DNA of 55,346 bases from Microbulbifer halophilus (GTDB taxonomy: Bacteria > Pseudomonadota > Gammaproteobacteria > Pseudomonadales > Cellvibrionaceae): assembly GCF_026183675.1 (NCBI RefSeq), contig NZ_JAPIVK010000031.1, positions 1-55,346 of the forward strand, given 5' to 3'. Of the stretch, positions 1 through 8,068 are shown one piece after another (the first letter of the stretch is position 1; every line of letters starts with the position of its first letter). The notes beneath the pieces were generated by a model, which was not told the origin of the DNA, did no database searches, and saw only the letters and a list, made by a program, of their open reading frames with translations. The position numbers and the translations under genes were made by a program.

Positions 1-20
1 CTGCGAGAGGGGCCGAAGGC

Positions 21-83
21 GCCGTGAATACCTGGAGCGGCCGGGCCACCTCGCGAACAAGCCTCCAGGGATGGATTCACGGC
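21..83. repeat. Imperfect inverted repeat upstream of mtaD
   Basis: The left arm GCCGTGAATACCTGGAG (21-37) matches the reverse complement of the right arm at 63-83, which reads CTCCAGG, then GATGG, then ATTCACGGC. The right arm carries a four-base insertion. The arms can pair over 16-17 bp around a 25-base GC-rich loop. The form suggests a dispersed intergenic palindrome (REP-like). A role as terminator of the gene upstream of the window is possible, but there is no U-tract. Confidence 0.5.
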
Positions 84-194
84 GTGTCCCGCAAATGGCT
101 ACCGGCATCGGGGCCGCCACCGAATCAGCTTACGGGCACCGAGCGCCAGGGCTGGTATCATCCACCAATCCGCAAACACAACACCCTATCCCTT

Positions 195-1508
195 ATGATC
201 GACACACTGATACACGCCCGCTGGATCATCCCCGTCGTACCCGAACAGAAGGTGTACGAAAACTGTTCGCTGGCGATCGACCAGGGCAAGATCCTCGCCC
301 TACTGCCTTCCGCCGAAGCCGCAGCGCGCTACCAGGCGCGGGAGGAGATCCACCTGGACCGCCACGCCCTGATCCCGGGCCTGATCAATACCCACAACCA
401 CGCTGCCATGGCCCTGCTGCGGGGCTTCGCCGACGACCGGCCGCTGATGGACTGGCTGGAAAACCATATCTGGCCGGCGGAACAGCAGTGGGTAAACCCG
501 GAATTCGCCGCCGACGGCGGTCGGCTGGCGATTGCCGAAATGCTCCGCTCCGGCACCACCACCTTCTCCGACCAGTACTTCTTCCCGGAAGCCACAGCGC
601 TGGTGGCGCGTGAAACCGGCGTGCGCGCACAGATCGCCTTCCCTGTACTCGACTTCCCCACCCCCTGGAGCCGCAACGGCGAAGACGCCCTGCAGAAAGG
701 CCTGGCACTGCGGGACGACTACAAGTCCAGCGAGCGCATCGGCGTGGTCTTCGCCCCCCACGCGCCCTACACGGTGGGCGACGAGACCCTGCGCAAGATC
801 GCCGTCTACGCCGCCGAGGCCCAGATCCCGGTACAGATGCACCTGCACGAGACCGCCGGCGAAGTGGAGCGCGCGTTGTCGGAGACCGGCGAGCGCCCCA
901 TCGAACGCCTGCAGCGCCTGGGCCTGCTGGGCCCGCAGACCCTCTGCGTGCACATGACCGCGGTCAACGACCGGGATATCGAACTGCTGCAGACCGGCGG
1001 CGCCAGCGTCTCCCACTGCCCGAAATCCAACCTCAAACTGGCCTCCGGCTTCTGCCCCGCCGCGCAACTGCTGGACGCCGGCATCAATGTGGCACTCGGC
1101 ACCGACGGCGCCGCCAGCAACAACGGCCTCGACCTGCTGGCAGAGGCCAGCACCGCCGCCCTGCTGGCCAAGGCCGTCAGCGGCGACGCCGACGCCCTGC
1201 CCGCCCACACCGCCCTGGCCATGGCCACCATCAACGGCGCCCGGGCGCTGGGTATCGACCAGGTCACCGGCAGCCTGGAAACCGGCAAGAGCGCCGACCT
1301 GGCGGCCGTGGACCTGGGCGGCCTGGAACAGCAACCACTGCACGACCCGCTCTCGCAACTTATCTATACCGCCTGCGGTCACAACGTCAGCGACGTCTGG
1401 GTGGCCGGCCGGCAACTGCTGAAAAAGCGCCAATTGCAGACGCTGAACGAGCGGGAAGTGATCCAGCGGGCGCACCAGTGGCGTGCTAGAATCGCCGGCG
1501 AATCCTGA
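195..1508 (+). CDS. mtaD: 5'-methylthioadenosine / S-adenosylhomocysteine deaminase (TRZ/ATZ family)
   Basis: This is a cytosolic metal-dependent deaminase of the amidohydrolase superfamily, expected to convert methylthioadenosine or S-adenosylhomocysteine to the inosyl form in methylthio-nucleoside salvage. From the ATG at 195 it has 437 residues, normal for the family. Metal and catalytic residues are visible: the H67-x-H69 pair in NTHNHA, H216 and E219 in HLHE, and D304 in GTDGAASNN. The reading frame stays open upstream to a GTG at 24, but that extension lies in the inverted repeat and looks non-coding. ubiG follows 110 bp downstream. In Pseudomonas the same family (often annotated only as TRZ/ATZ hydrolase) also sits beside ubiG and mupP. 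Substrate choice cannot be read from sequence alone; other aminohydrolases of the family remain possible. Confidence 0.88.
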   Translation: MIDTLIHARWIIPVVPEQKVYENCSLAIDQGKILALLPSAEAAARYQAREEIHLDRHALIPGLINTHNHAAMALLRGFADDRPLMDWLENHIWPAEQQWVNPEFAADGGRLAIAEMLRSGTTTFSDQYFFPEATALVARETGVRAQIAFPVLDFPTPWSRNGEDALQKGLALRDDYKSSERIGVVFAPHAPYTVGDETLRKIAVYAAEAQIPVQMHLHETAGEVERALSETGERPIERLQRLGLLGPQTLCVHMTAVNDRDIELLQTGGASVSHCPKSNLKLASGFCPAAQLLDAGINVALGTDGAASNNGLDLLAEASTAALLAKAVSGDADALPAHTALAMATINGARALGIDQVTGSLETGKSADLAAVDLGGLEQQPLHDPLSQLIYTACGHNVSDVWVAGRQLLKKRQLQTLNEREVIQRAHQWRARIAGES

Positions 1509-1618
1509 TCGGGAATCGGGGCTCGAAAAGAATACTGAAACCAGATGCGAAGGCGCCGGCAGCAGTGGCGCCCCAAAGCCCGCTTACGAGAGCAGAACCT
1601 GAACGAAGAGACGAAAAC

Positions 1619-2323
1619 TTGACGACCAACGTAGACCCGGCAGAAATCGCCAAATTCGAACAGCTCGCCAGCCGCTGGTGGGATCGCGAGGGCGAGTTCA
1701 AGCCGCTGCATGAGATCAACCCGCTGCGCGCCAACTATATCGACCAGCGCGCGCCGGTGGCCGGCAGGAAGTTGCTGGACGTGGGCTGCGGCGGCGGTAT
1801 CCTGGCCGAGGCCATGGCCCAGCGCGGCGCCGAGGTGACCGGTATCGATATGGGCGAGGCGCCGCTAAAGGTGGCCAAGCTGCACGCACTGGAGAGCGGC
1901 GTCAAAGTGGATTACCGGCGCGTACAGGTGGAGGAACTGGCGGCGGAACAGCCGGGCAGTTTCGATATCGTCACCTGCCTGGAAATGCTCGAGCATGTAC
2001 CCGACCCGGCCTCGGTGATCCGCGCCTGCGCCGCACTGGCCAGGCCCGGCGGCCAGGTGTTTTTCTCCACTATCAACCGCACTCCCAAGGGCTGGCTGTT
2101 CGCCGTGGTGGGCGCCGAGTATCTACTGCGCCTGCTGCCCAAGGGCACCCACGAATACGGCAAGTTTATCCGCCCGTCCGAAATGGGCGCCTGGCTGCGC
2201 GAAGCGGAGCTGGAAACGCGAGATATCACCGGCATGACCTACAACCCGCTGACGCGCCGCTACAAGCTGGACCCGCGGGATGTGGACGTCAACTACCTGA
2301 TGCACGCGAGCAAACCTGAATAA
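1619..2323 (+). CDS. ubiG: Ubiquinone biosynthesis O-methyltransferase UbiG
   Basis: UbiG performs both O-methylations of ubiquinone synthesis, using S-adenosylmethionine. SAM motif I is clear ([15 protein letters not shown]), followed by the acidic strand GIDMG and the family's C-terminal [16 protein letters not shown] segment. There is no ATG near the N-terminus. I chose the TTG at 1619 because it gives 234 residues starting [16 protein letters not shown], as UbiG proteins usually begin, and has GAAGAG about nine bases upstream. A GTG at 1565 in the same frame would add 18 residues without homology. mupP starts 12 bp downstream, so the two are probably co-transcribed. Product call is firm, the start less so. 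Confidence 0.93.
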   Translation: MTTNVDPAEIAKFEQLASRWWDREGEFKPLHEINPLRANYIDQRAPVAGRKLLDVGCGGGILAEAMAQRGAEVTGIDMGEAPLKVAKLHALESGVKVDYRRVQVEELAAEQPGSFDIVTCLEMLEHVPDPASVIRACAALARPGGQVFFSTINRTPKGWLFAVVGAEYLLRLLPKGTHEYGKFIRPSEMGAWLREAELETRDITGMTYNPLTRRYKLDPRDVDVNYLMHASKPE

Positions 2324-2335
2324 CCTGGCCCCTCC

Positions 2336-3031
2336 ATGAAAGCAGTACTCTTCGACCTCGACGGCACCCTCTTCGATACCGCCCCGGACTTTATCGTTGT
2401 GCTCAACCAGCTGCGCGAACAGGAACAACTGCCGCCACTTCCGGACGCCACCATTCGCTCGGCGGTCTCCAACGGCACCCGCGCCCTGGTGACCCTGGGC
2501 TTCGGCAAAGACGAAAATGACCCCGCCTTCGAAGGCCTGCGCCAGCGGCTGCTGGATCTCTACCTGGCCCACCTGGCGGAAAAGACCGTGCCCTTCCCCG
2601 GTATCGAAAGCCTGCTCGACAGGCTGGCGGCCGAGGAAATCGCCTGGGGGATTGTCACCAACAAACCGGAAGCCTACACGGTGCCACTGATGCAGGCCTT
2701 CACCCGCCTGCCCGCGCCCGGCGCCGTCATCTGCCCGGATCACGTCAGCAAGCGCAAACCCGACCCGGAAGCGGTGCTGCTGGCCTGCAGCCAGATCGGC
2801 TGCCGGCCGCAGGATGCCGTCTATGTGGGCGATCACGAGCGGGATATCGCCGCCGGCCGCAACGCGGGCACGCCCACCATCGCCTGCCGCTACGGCTATA
2901 TCGACGAGGGCGACGATCCCGCCAACTGGGGCGCCGACCACCTGGTGGATTCGGCGGAGGAAATCTGGCCGCTGCTGGAAAGGGAGTATCTGGGGACGGG
3001 ACTCGGGGAAACCCCGCAAGAACCCACTTAG
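2336..3031 (+). CDS. mupP: HAD phosphatase, N-acetylmuramic acid 6-phosphate phosphatase type (MupP/Gph family)
   Basis: A 231-residue haloacid-dehalogenase-superfamily phosphatase. Motif I is at the N-terminus (FDLDGTLFDT, nucleophile D7 and general acid D9), motif II is VTNKP, motif III the lysine in SKRKPDP, and motif IV VGDHERDI. By sequence it would be called phosphoglycolate phosphatase (Gph). In Pseudomonas the paralogue lying between ubiG and yciK is MupP, which dephosphorylates MurNAc-6-phosphate in the anhydromuropeptide recycling bypass that feeds MurNAc to AmgK/MurU. Position here (ubiG 12 bp upstream, yciK downstream) favours MupP. The last ten residues (GLGETPQEPT) are a non-conserved tail. 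The choice between MupP and Gph is inference from synteny. Confidence 0.82.
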   Translation: MKAVLFDLDGTLFDTAPDFIVVLNQLREQEQLPPLPDATIRSAVSNGTRALVTLGFGKDENDPAFEGLRQRLLDLYLAHLAEKTVPFPGIESLLDRLAAEEIAWGIVTNKPEAYTVPLMQAFTRLPAPGAVICPDHVSKRKPDPEAVLLACSQIGCRPQDAVYVGDHERDIAAGRNAGTPTIACRYGYIDEGDDPANWGADHLVDSAEEIWPLLEREYLGTGLGETPQEPT

Positions 3032-3167
3032 AATCTCGCACAAAGCCGGAAAAGGGTATCCCTCCCGGCCCGGCACTGAGGCCAGCTTACTGAGAAGTTT
3101 AAACCGGCTTTAACAACGGCCATTGGCCACGACCAACCTACTTGATACGACAAGCTCCGGAATCTGT

Positions 3168-3923
3168 ATGTCTGAATTTATCGGCGACTACAAAGCTCCC
3201 AGGGACCTGCTGAAAGACAAGGTCATCCTGGTCACCGGTGCCGGCGACGGCATCGGTCGCGTGGCCGCGAAAACCTTCGCCGCCCACGGTGCCACAGTGA
3301 TCCTGCTGGGCCGCACGACGCCCAAGCTGGAAGTGGTCTACGACGAAATCGAGAAAGCCGGCGGCCCGCAGCCGGCGATCTTCCCGATGGACCTGAGCGA
3401 TGCGCGCAGCGAAACCTTCGAGCAATTTGCCGAGGCGGTGGAACAGGAATTCGGCCGCCTGGACGGATTGCTGCACAACGCCGGCCTGCTGGGTCAGCGC
3501 ACCCCCATCGCCAACTATCATTTCGGCACTTGGGAACAGGTAATGCAGGTGAACGTGAACGCCGCCTTCGGCCTCACCAAAACGCTGCTGCCGCTGCTGG
3601 AAAAATCGCAAGCCGGCTCGATCGTTTTTACCGGTTCCGGTGTGGGCCTGAAAGGCCGCGCCTACTGGGGCGCCTACTCGGTATCGAAGTTCGCCACCGA
3701 GGGCCTGATGCAGGTACTGGCCGATGAACTGGATGGCGTCTCCGAAGTGCGCGCCAACAGCATCAACCCGGGTGCCACCCGCACCAATATGCGCGCGGCC
3801 GCCTACCCGGCCGAGAACCCGAACACCGTAACCACGCCGAAAGATATCATGCCGACCTATCTGTACCTGATGGGGGATGACAGCAGGGGCGTGAGTGGCA
3901 GGCAGTTTAATGCACAGGGATAG
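3168..3923 (+). CDS. yciK: YciK-family short-chain dehydrogenase/reductase
   Basis: Classical SDR of 251 residues. The NAD(P)-binding motif TGAGDGIG lies near residue 20, NAG is present in LLHNAGLLG, the catalytic Ser is in FTGSGVG and the YxxxK pair in YSVSKFATEG. Starting at ATG 3168 gives MSEFIGDYKAPRDLLKDK, the usual YciK N-terminus (the 'YDAPxDLLKD' segment). A TTG at 3123 would add 15 residues of low similarity. Substrate of the YciK group is unknown. It closes the mtaD–ubiG–mupP–yciK order and is followed by a hairpin at 3952-3981. Confidence 0.9.
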   Translation: MSEFIGDYKAPRDLLKDKVILVTGAGDGIGRVAAKTFAAHGATVILLGRTTPKLEVVYDEIEKAGGPQPAIFPMDLSDARSETFEQFAEAVEQEFGRLDGLLHNAGLLGQRTPIANYHFGTWEQVMQVNVNAAFGLTKTLLPLLEKSQAGSIVFTGSGVGLKGRAYWGAYSVSKFATEGLMQVLADELDGVSEVRANSINPGATRTNMRAAAYPAENPNTVTTPKDIMPTYLYLMGDDSRGVSGRQFNAQG

Positions 3924-3951
3924 GGAGTGGTAAAGGTTGGCGATAAGTGAT

Positions 3952-3981
3952 GGGATACCCGGGCTTCGCCGGGGCATCCCC
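3952..3981. terminator. Hairpin between convergent genes
   Basis: GGGATACCCGG and CCGGGGCATCCC form an 11-12 bp stem with one mismatch and a TTCG-type loop (GGGCTTCGCC). It sits between yciK (ending 3923) and the convergent small protein gene (ending 3993). There is no long T-run on either side, so bidirectional termination is plausible but not proven. Confidence 0.5.
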
Positions 3982-3992
3982 AACTGGAAGGA

Positions 3993-4364
3993 TTACTCGT
4001 CGGCGTTATCGCTTTCCCCTTCCGGCATCTCGTCCATGACCTCTTCCGCGGCTTCTTCGGTCTCTTCGGCAGCGGTATCCACTGCCGCTTCGGCGGCGTC
4101 CGCGGATTCCTCGGCCGTATCCATCATATGCTCGGGGGCATCGGCGAATACGTCGCCCTCGGTTTCCGCCATCTCGTTGCTGGCAACCACGCCTTCCTCT
4201 CCGGCTTCCCCGGCAACCTCTTCCGTTTTGCCACCGGCCTCCTCTACGGCCGTATCGACTTCACTGGCGATTTCCGCCTCGGGAGCGGTGGGCTCCATAT
4301 TCTGGTAATAGAAGTAGCCGCCGATGGCAGCGATGACGATTGCGGGAATAACGAGTTTCTTCAT
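3993..4364 (-). CDS. Small acidic Ala/Glu-rich membrane-anchored protein
   Basis: A 123-residue protein with an N-terminal hydrophobic segment (MKKLVIPAIVIAAIGGYFYY, residues 1-20) that would anchor it in the inner membrane or act as an uncleaved signal. The rest is low-complexity and very acidic, built of Ala, Glu, Asp, Val and Thr, with segments such as AAEAAVDTAAEETEEAAEE. It has no Cys and no recognisable domain. Composition resembles that of the Ala-rich protein at 5410-5982, but the two are not obviously homologous. The start is the ATG at 4364. Function unknown; a disordered or helical periplasmic tail is the most that can be inferred. Confidence 0.65.
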   Translation of the reverse strand: MKKLVIPAIVIAAIGGYFYYQNMEPTAPEAEIASEVDTAVEEAGGKTEEVAGEAGEEGVVASNEMAETEGDVFADAPEHMMDTAEESADAAEAAVDTAAEETEEAAEEVMDEMPEGESDNADE

Positions 4365-4519
4365 TTTTCAACCCCTGACAGTATGGATTTATGGTTATTA
4401 GGTACCGGTCATTGTTCCATGCCGGTTCTGATCAGAATGTGACAATCGGCACGTTTCCGTTTGAGGATTTCCCATCCATCCGGCAGAATCCACCTAACCC
4501 AACTAGCCAGACTGACATT

Positions 4520-4939
4520 ATGCGAACTCTTACCCTTATCGCCCTACTGCTGGCGGCCAGTGGTTCCGGCGCCGATTCCATCACCAACCAGCTCAAGGGC
4601 TGCGCCAGCCTCGAAAAGGACAGTGAGCGCCTCGCCTGCTACGACGCACTGAGCCGCTCCCTGGATGAGCGCGCGGAGGAGGATTTCGGCCGCGAACAGA
4701 AGCGTATTGCCGAGGAAGCGCCGGATTCCATCAAGGCGACAGTCGATCGCATTCGGGAGGCCGCCTACGGCAAGCTGGTGATCACACTGGACAACGGCCA
4801 GGTGTGGCGCCAGAACGACAGCACCCGGGTCAACTGGAACGAAGGCGATACGGTGATGGTGGAACGGGCACTGTTCGGCTCTTTCATGATGAAGAAAGAG
4901 GGCGGGGCGCGGAGTATGCGGGTGAAACGATTGAAGTAA
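4520..4939 (+). CDS. Secreted hypothetical protein with CASLEKDSERLACYD motif
   Basis: A 139-residue protein with an N-terminal signal peptide (MRTLTLIALLLAASGSGADS). The mature part begins with GCASLEKDSERLACYDALS, a motif common to many small proteobacterial periplasmic proteins, some of them linked to type VI secretion accessory families, though nothing here ties it to one. The C-terminal half (VDRIREAAYGKLVITLDNGQVWRQ..., residues 70-139) looks like a small beta-rich domain in which 'DNGQVW' and 'DTVMVERALFGSFMM' are recurring elements of such proteins. ATG 4520 was chosen because the open frame upstream (from 4391) is not coding-like. Function unknown. Confidence 0.72.
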   Translation: MRTLTLIALLLAASGSGADSITNQLKGCASLEKDSERLACYDALSRSLDERAEEDFGREQKRIAEEAPDSIKATVDRIREAAYGKLVITLDNGQVWRQNDSTRVNWNEGDTVMVERALFGSFMMKKEGGARSMRVKRLK

Positions 4940-5022
4940 AAACGCCTTTTAAAACGCGTCGTGCACACGGCGCCCCCTACGCACCCGCTGAGATCCTTTC
5001 ACCCTGCCATAGGAGGCCCGAA

Positions 5023-5364
5023 ATGAAACGTCCTGCAATTCTCCTCCTTACCGGTGCCCTGCTCTCTACCGGTGCTGCCGCCGATTGCCGGAAGGACAGC
5101 GAGGGCCATGTCCGCTGCGGCAAGGGCCAATGTGCCAGGGACAGGTACGGCAAAATCTATTGCGCCAACGCCGGCGGCGGCGCGGTTAAAGACAGGACCG
5201 GCAACGTGGTCTGCGGTGTCGGCTACTGTGCCGAGGACTACCTGGGCAAAATCTGGTGCTCGCAAAAGCCGGAAGGCGGCGCTGAGGCAGACAGGCAAGG
5301 CGAAGTGAAATGTCTCGGCGACTGCGCCCCCGGCTCCGCACGCCTGTGCAGTGAAGCGCGCTGA
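5023..5364 (+). CDS. Small secreted cysteine-rich repeat protein
   Basis: A 113-residue protein preceded by a strong ribosome site (AGGAGG, 7 bases before ATG 5023). Signal peptide MKRPAILLLTGALLSTGAAA, likely cleaved before DCRKD. The mature protein holds a Cys-rich unit repeated about 2.5 times: GHVRCGKGQCARDRYGKIYC, GNVVCGVGYCAEDYLGKIWC and a partial GEVKCLGDC. Each full unit has three Cys in the spacing C-x4-C-x9-C, which suggests a disulphide-linked periplasmic or extracellular mini-domain. Family not recognised; function unknown. Confidence 0.68.
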   Translation: MKRPAILLLTGALLSTGAAADCRKDSEGHVRCGKGQCARDRYGKIYCANAGGGAVKDRTGNVVCGVGYCAEDYLGKIWCSQKPEGGAEADRQGEVKCLGDCAPGSARLCSEAR

Positions 5365-5409
5365 CTCCACTGACAGATGGCCCCGAAAGGGCCACCTGCC
5401 ATCGGGCAC

Positions 5410-5982
5410 TCAGATATCGCCGCCAACTGCGGCTTCTACCGCAGCTTCCGCCGCGGCATCGGCAGAGTTATCGGCTGCCTCACCGGCAACATCCGCTGCG
5501 GTTTCAGCGGCGGAGGCCGCGGCGTCCCGGGCCGTGTCGGCGGCATCGACTGCGGTTTCAGCGGCGGTGGTCGCAGCATCCCGGGCCGTATCGGCAGTAG
5601 TATCGGCGGCATCGACAGCCGCATCAGCTACCGCATCGGCGGAATCCACCGCAGCCTCGGCACCCGCCTCGCCGCGCTGGCGGGCGTCATTGGCAGTCTG
5701 CAGACCAAACGCAGCATTGGCTTCGGCCTCTTCGGCGGCCTCGGCGGGCAGGGACAGCGAGTCGATTCCGCTATCGGCATCCTCGCTTTCGCTCACCACG
5801 CTCATGCGCACATCCAGCTCACCGCCGGCCGAAACATCGGCCTTTTCACCGGCTCGCACGCTGGCATCGGCACTGGCCGATCCTTCCGCACCAGCGGATG
5901 CCTGTGCTGCTACCGGCACTGACGCGGTACCCATGGCTGCAGAAACCAACAGCGCTGAAAGCAATTTGCCTTGCATTTCCAT
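5410..5982 (-). CDS. Secreted Ala-rich, LEA-like helical repeat protein
   Basis: A 190-residue protein starting at ATG 5982, with AGGAG just upstream. A signal peptide (residues 1-27, ending VPVAAQ) is followed by a Ser/Ala/Asp linker and then, from about residue 108, by low-complexity helical repeats. An 18-residue unit is visible twice: TARDAATTAAETAVDAAD and TARDAAASAAETAADVAG, with weaker flanking copies. The A/D/T/E pattern resembles 11-mer LEA-type amphipathic helices associated with desiccation or osmotic protection; that function is inference. The frame is open upstream to 6549, but that part crosses unrelated sequence and lacks a plausible start. Confidence 0.66.
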   Translation of the reverse strand: MEMQGKLLSALLVSAAMGTASVPVAAQASAGAEGSASADASVRAGEKADVSAGGELDVRMSVVSESEDADSGIDSLSLPAEAAEEAEANAAFGLQTANDARQRGEAGAEAAVDSADAVADAAVDAADTTADTARDAATTAAETAVDAADTARDAAASAAETAADVAGEAADNSADAAAEAAVEAAVGGDI

Positions 5983-6151
5983 AATCTGACTCCTATCGCG
6001 TGTATTATCAGGATAATTGAACATTTGCACTGACTGACACGCAGCGACCGGGGAAAAGGTTCCCACTGGAACGCCCATCGGGCTGTATTGGCAGAAACAG
6101 GAAAGAGTGCCAAGCTCCCGGATGCCGCCCGGTTGAGAAACCCCAAGCTTG

Positions 6152-6763
6152 ATGCGAAAGGTCCGTACTATGTCCCCGGAGTTCACCAGCCTCAGCCAGT
6201 TGCTGGAACATATCGCCAAAACGGCCAAACGCCGGCAGCGGGTTTCACTGGACCTGGTGGTGCGGGAGGTGGGACAGCGCTCCTTTGCCCCGCTGTTGCT
6301 ACTGGTGGGGATTATCCTCTTCTCGCCACTTTCCGGTATTCCCGGCGTACCCACGCTAATGGCGATACTGGTACTGCTGGTGGCGGTGCAACTACTCCTG
6401 GGCCGGCAACACTTCTGGCTGCCGCAGTGGATGCTGAAGCGCTCCGTCCCGGAAAGGAAATTGCTCAAGGCGCTGGACTGGCTGTACGGGCCGGCCCGGT
6501 TTATCGACCGCTGGCTGCGGCCGCGGCTGACTTTCCTGGTACGACGCACCGGTACCTATGTGATCGCCGCAATCTGTGCAGTCATTGCGCTGGCGCTGCC
6601 GGCAATGGAAATCATCCCCTTCTCCGCCACCACCGCCGGACTGGCCCTGACCGCCTTCGGCCTGGCGCTGGTGACCCACGACGGACTGCTGGCGGTGCTC
6701 GCGTTTGTATTCACCGGGCTGCTGGTGATGATGGTTCTGCTGGGCCTCCTGGGGCTGCTGTGA
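6152..6763 (+). CDS. ExoD-family integral membrane protein
   Basis: A protein of about 203 residues of the ExoD family (named from exopolysaccharide synthesis protein ExoD of Sinorhizobium). A basic N-terminus with VSLDLVVREVGQRSFAPLLLLVG is typical, followed by SGIPGVPTLMAILVLLVAVQLLLGR, a basic cytoplasmic loop containing WLPQWMLKRSVP, and three more hydrophobic segments ending in VMMVLLGLLGLL. The start may be ATG 6152 or ATG 6170 (MSPEFTSL); a TTG at 6149 adds one codon. Biochemical role is unknown even in Sinorhizobium, so no exopolysaccharide function should be assumed. Confidence 0.82.
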   Translation: MRKVRTMSPEFTSLSQLLEHIAKTAKRRQRVSLDLVVREVGQRSFAPLLLLVGIILFSPLSGIPGVPTLMAILVLLVAVQLLLGRQHFWLPQWMLKRSVPERKLLKALDWLYGPARFIDRWLRPRLTFLVRRTGTYVIAAICAVIALALPAMEIIPFSATTAGLALTAFGLALVTHDGLLAVLAFVFTGLLVMMVLLGLLGLL

Positions 6764-6797
6764 CGCGGTACTCCGCCGATCGCCGTGCCCCTATCCT

Positions 6798-6833
6798 GTT
6801 GGACTTCTTGGGGTGAGCGCAGCGAAGTCCAAC
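6798..6833. repeat. REP-like palindrome, GTTGGACTTC family
   Basis: GTTGGACTTC (6798-6807) pairs perfectly with GAAGTCCAAC (6824-6833) around the loop TTGGGGTGAGCGCAGC. A related copy lies at 43319-43346. Both resemble a palindrome dispersed between genes in many gammaproteobacteria. It lies between the convergent exoD and CPBP genes and may end both transcripts. Confidence 0.6.
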
Positions 6834-6845
6834 GAGCCAAACGGG

Positions 6846-7451
6846 TCACTTCACCGATTCCTCCGATACCGGGATACCCAGCGAACGCGGGAACCTGGCC
6901 AGGGCGGCAATGGCGATCAGGTCGTAGACTGCGTGCCAGGTAATCACCAGCAACAGGCTGTGGCTGAGCCAGTAGGTCGCACCCAGCACCACGCCGATGC
7001 CGGTGGCAATAGCGAAATAGACAAAGGACCCGTAGTGCAGCAGGCCGAAGGCCACGGCTGTCACCAGAATCGCAATGGCCGGTGAACTGACGCCCTGCAG
7101 CCAGGGCTGCACAAAGCCGCGGAACAACAGCTCCTCGCAGAAACCGGCGGCCAGCGCCGCGGTCGTTATCTGAAACCAGGAAAAGCCCCTGAAGAAAGGA
7201 TGCAGCGCGCCGCAGAGGGCGCGCAACTGTACACCGATGGTGGTTGGCGAGCGTGTCAGCCCGAGTATCAGGGCGTAGCTCAACAACGCGCCGAGCAGGC
7301 CCAGAGCCAGCGATAAGGCGGCACCTGTGTCCCACCAGGACACTGCCACCTCACCGAAATACAGGCAGGCCGCAGCGATGATGAAAGTGACCAGCTGGAT
7401 GGCCATCGCCAGGCCGAAAGCATCCGCGCTTTTCAGGCCGGGGTAACTCAT
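6846..7451 (-). CDS. CPBP-family intramembrane glutamic endopeptidase
   Basis: A 201-residue polytopic membrane protein with the three conserved motifs of the CPBP (Abi/CAAX) family: EELLFRG (motif 1, EExxxR), FGLLHYG (motif 2, FxxxH) and HAVYD (motif 3, HxxxD-like). These residues form the active site of intramembrane glutamic proteases such as Rce1. Starts at ATG 7451. Substrate unknown; bacterial members process lipoproteins, bacteriocin-related peptides or other membrane targets. It stands alone, convergent to exoD. Confidence 0.88.
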   Translation of the reverse strand: MSYPGLKSADAFGLAMAIQLVTFIIAAACLYFGEVAVSWWDTGAALSLALGLLGALLSYALILGLTRSPTTIGVQLRALCGALHPFFRGFSWFQITTAALAAGFCEELLFRGFVQPWLQGVSSPAIAILVTAVAFGLLHYGSFVYFAIATGIGVVLGATYWLSHSLLLVITWHAVYDLIAIAALARFPRSLGIPVSEESVK

Positions 7452-7528
7452 ACCAGTCTCCCGATCGCCAGCGGAACCGGCTCCCCCAGAAAATTGTCAC
7501 TCAGGTGATCGTCTCTCGCCCCGGCCAT

Positions 7529-8068
7529 TCACTCAGCTCCCGCGGGGATCACATCTTTAAGCCGCGCGCGGCCGCCGCCGGAGACCATCACTTCCGCCAC
7601 ACCGCCGTTGCGCAGGTCGCTCTCCAGCTCCAGCGCCTTCTCTTTCGGGGCAAAAAATGCCTCTATGCCGTAGTCGATGTGGTAATTATCCCGCGCGCCG
7701 CCGAGCCAGGAGCCGGTGACCCTGCCGCGCAGGAAAAGTCCCTCATCCGGCTTTTCCAGGCCGGCGCCGGCCAGTTCGTGGAGCCCCTCGCGGCCCGGCT
7801 CGAGCGAGATATAGACCACTTCCCCCCGGCGCAGACTGGCGCCCTCCGGAAAATGTTCCGCGGAGACCTGTGAAATCTCGTACTCGAGCCGCGCGTAGTT
7901 GCCGCGGAACAGCGAGCGCGGGTCTACCGGAATTGTCTTCAGGTGAATTTCCTCGCCGCTCCACAGCGGCATCTGCGCGGCGACGTACATGCCGGTGAGG
8001 ATCAGGAACTGGAAGGCGATGGCCACCGCCAGGCCGGGCTTCAGGATCCTTTTCATCATCCCTTTCAT
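7529..8068 (-). CDS. GDYXXLXY domain membrane protein
   Basis: A 179-residue protein with an N-terminal transmembrane segment (residues 11-32) and an exported beta-rich domain. It carries the family signature as SLFRGNYARLEYEIS, with Asn in place of the Asp of GDYxxLxY. Its ATG overlaps the stop of the upstream DUF2157 gene as ATGA (8068-8065), so translation is coupled. GDYXXLXY proteins are regularly encoded with DUF2157/DUF4401 membrane proteins, as here. The function of the pair is not known. Confidence 0.85.
   Translation of the reverse strand: MKGMMKRILKPGLAVAIAFQFLILTGMYVAAQMPLWSGEEIHLKTIPVDPRSLFRGNYARLEYEISQVSAEHFPEGASLRRGEVVYISLEPGREGLHELAGAGLEKPDEGLFLRGRVTGSWLGGARDNYHIDYGIEAFFAPKEKALELESDLRNGGVAEVMVSGGGRARLKDVIPAGAE

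Noticed and set aside
300..1475. 391-residue open frame antisense to mtaD
   Set aside because: It is a GC-bias shadow: the opposite strand encodes a complete deaminase with all metal ligands, and this frame has no domain or ribosome site.
5983..6549. N-terminal extension of the Ala-rich protein frame
   Set aside because: The extension precedes a good signal peptide and ribosome site at 5982 and crosses the start of the ExoD gene; it reads as Arg/Ser-rich noise.
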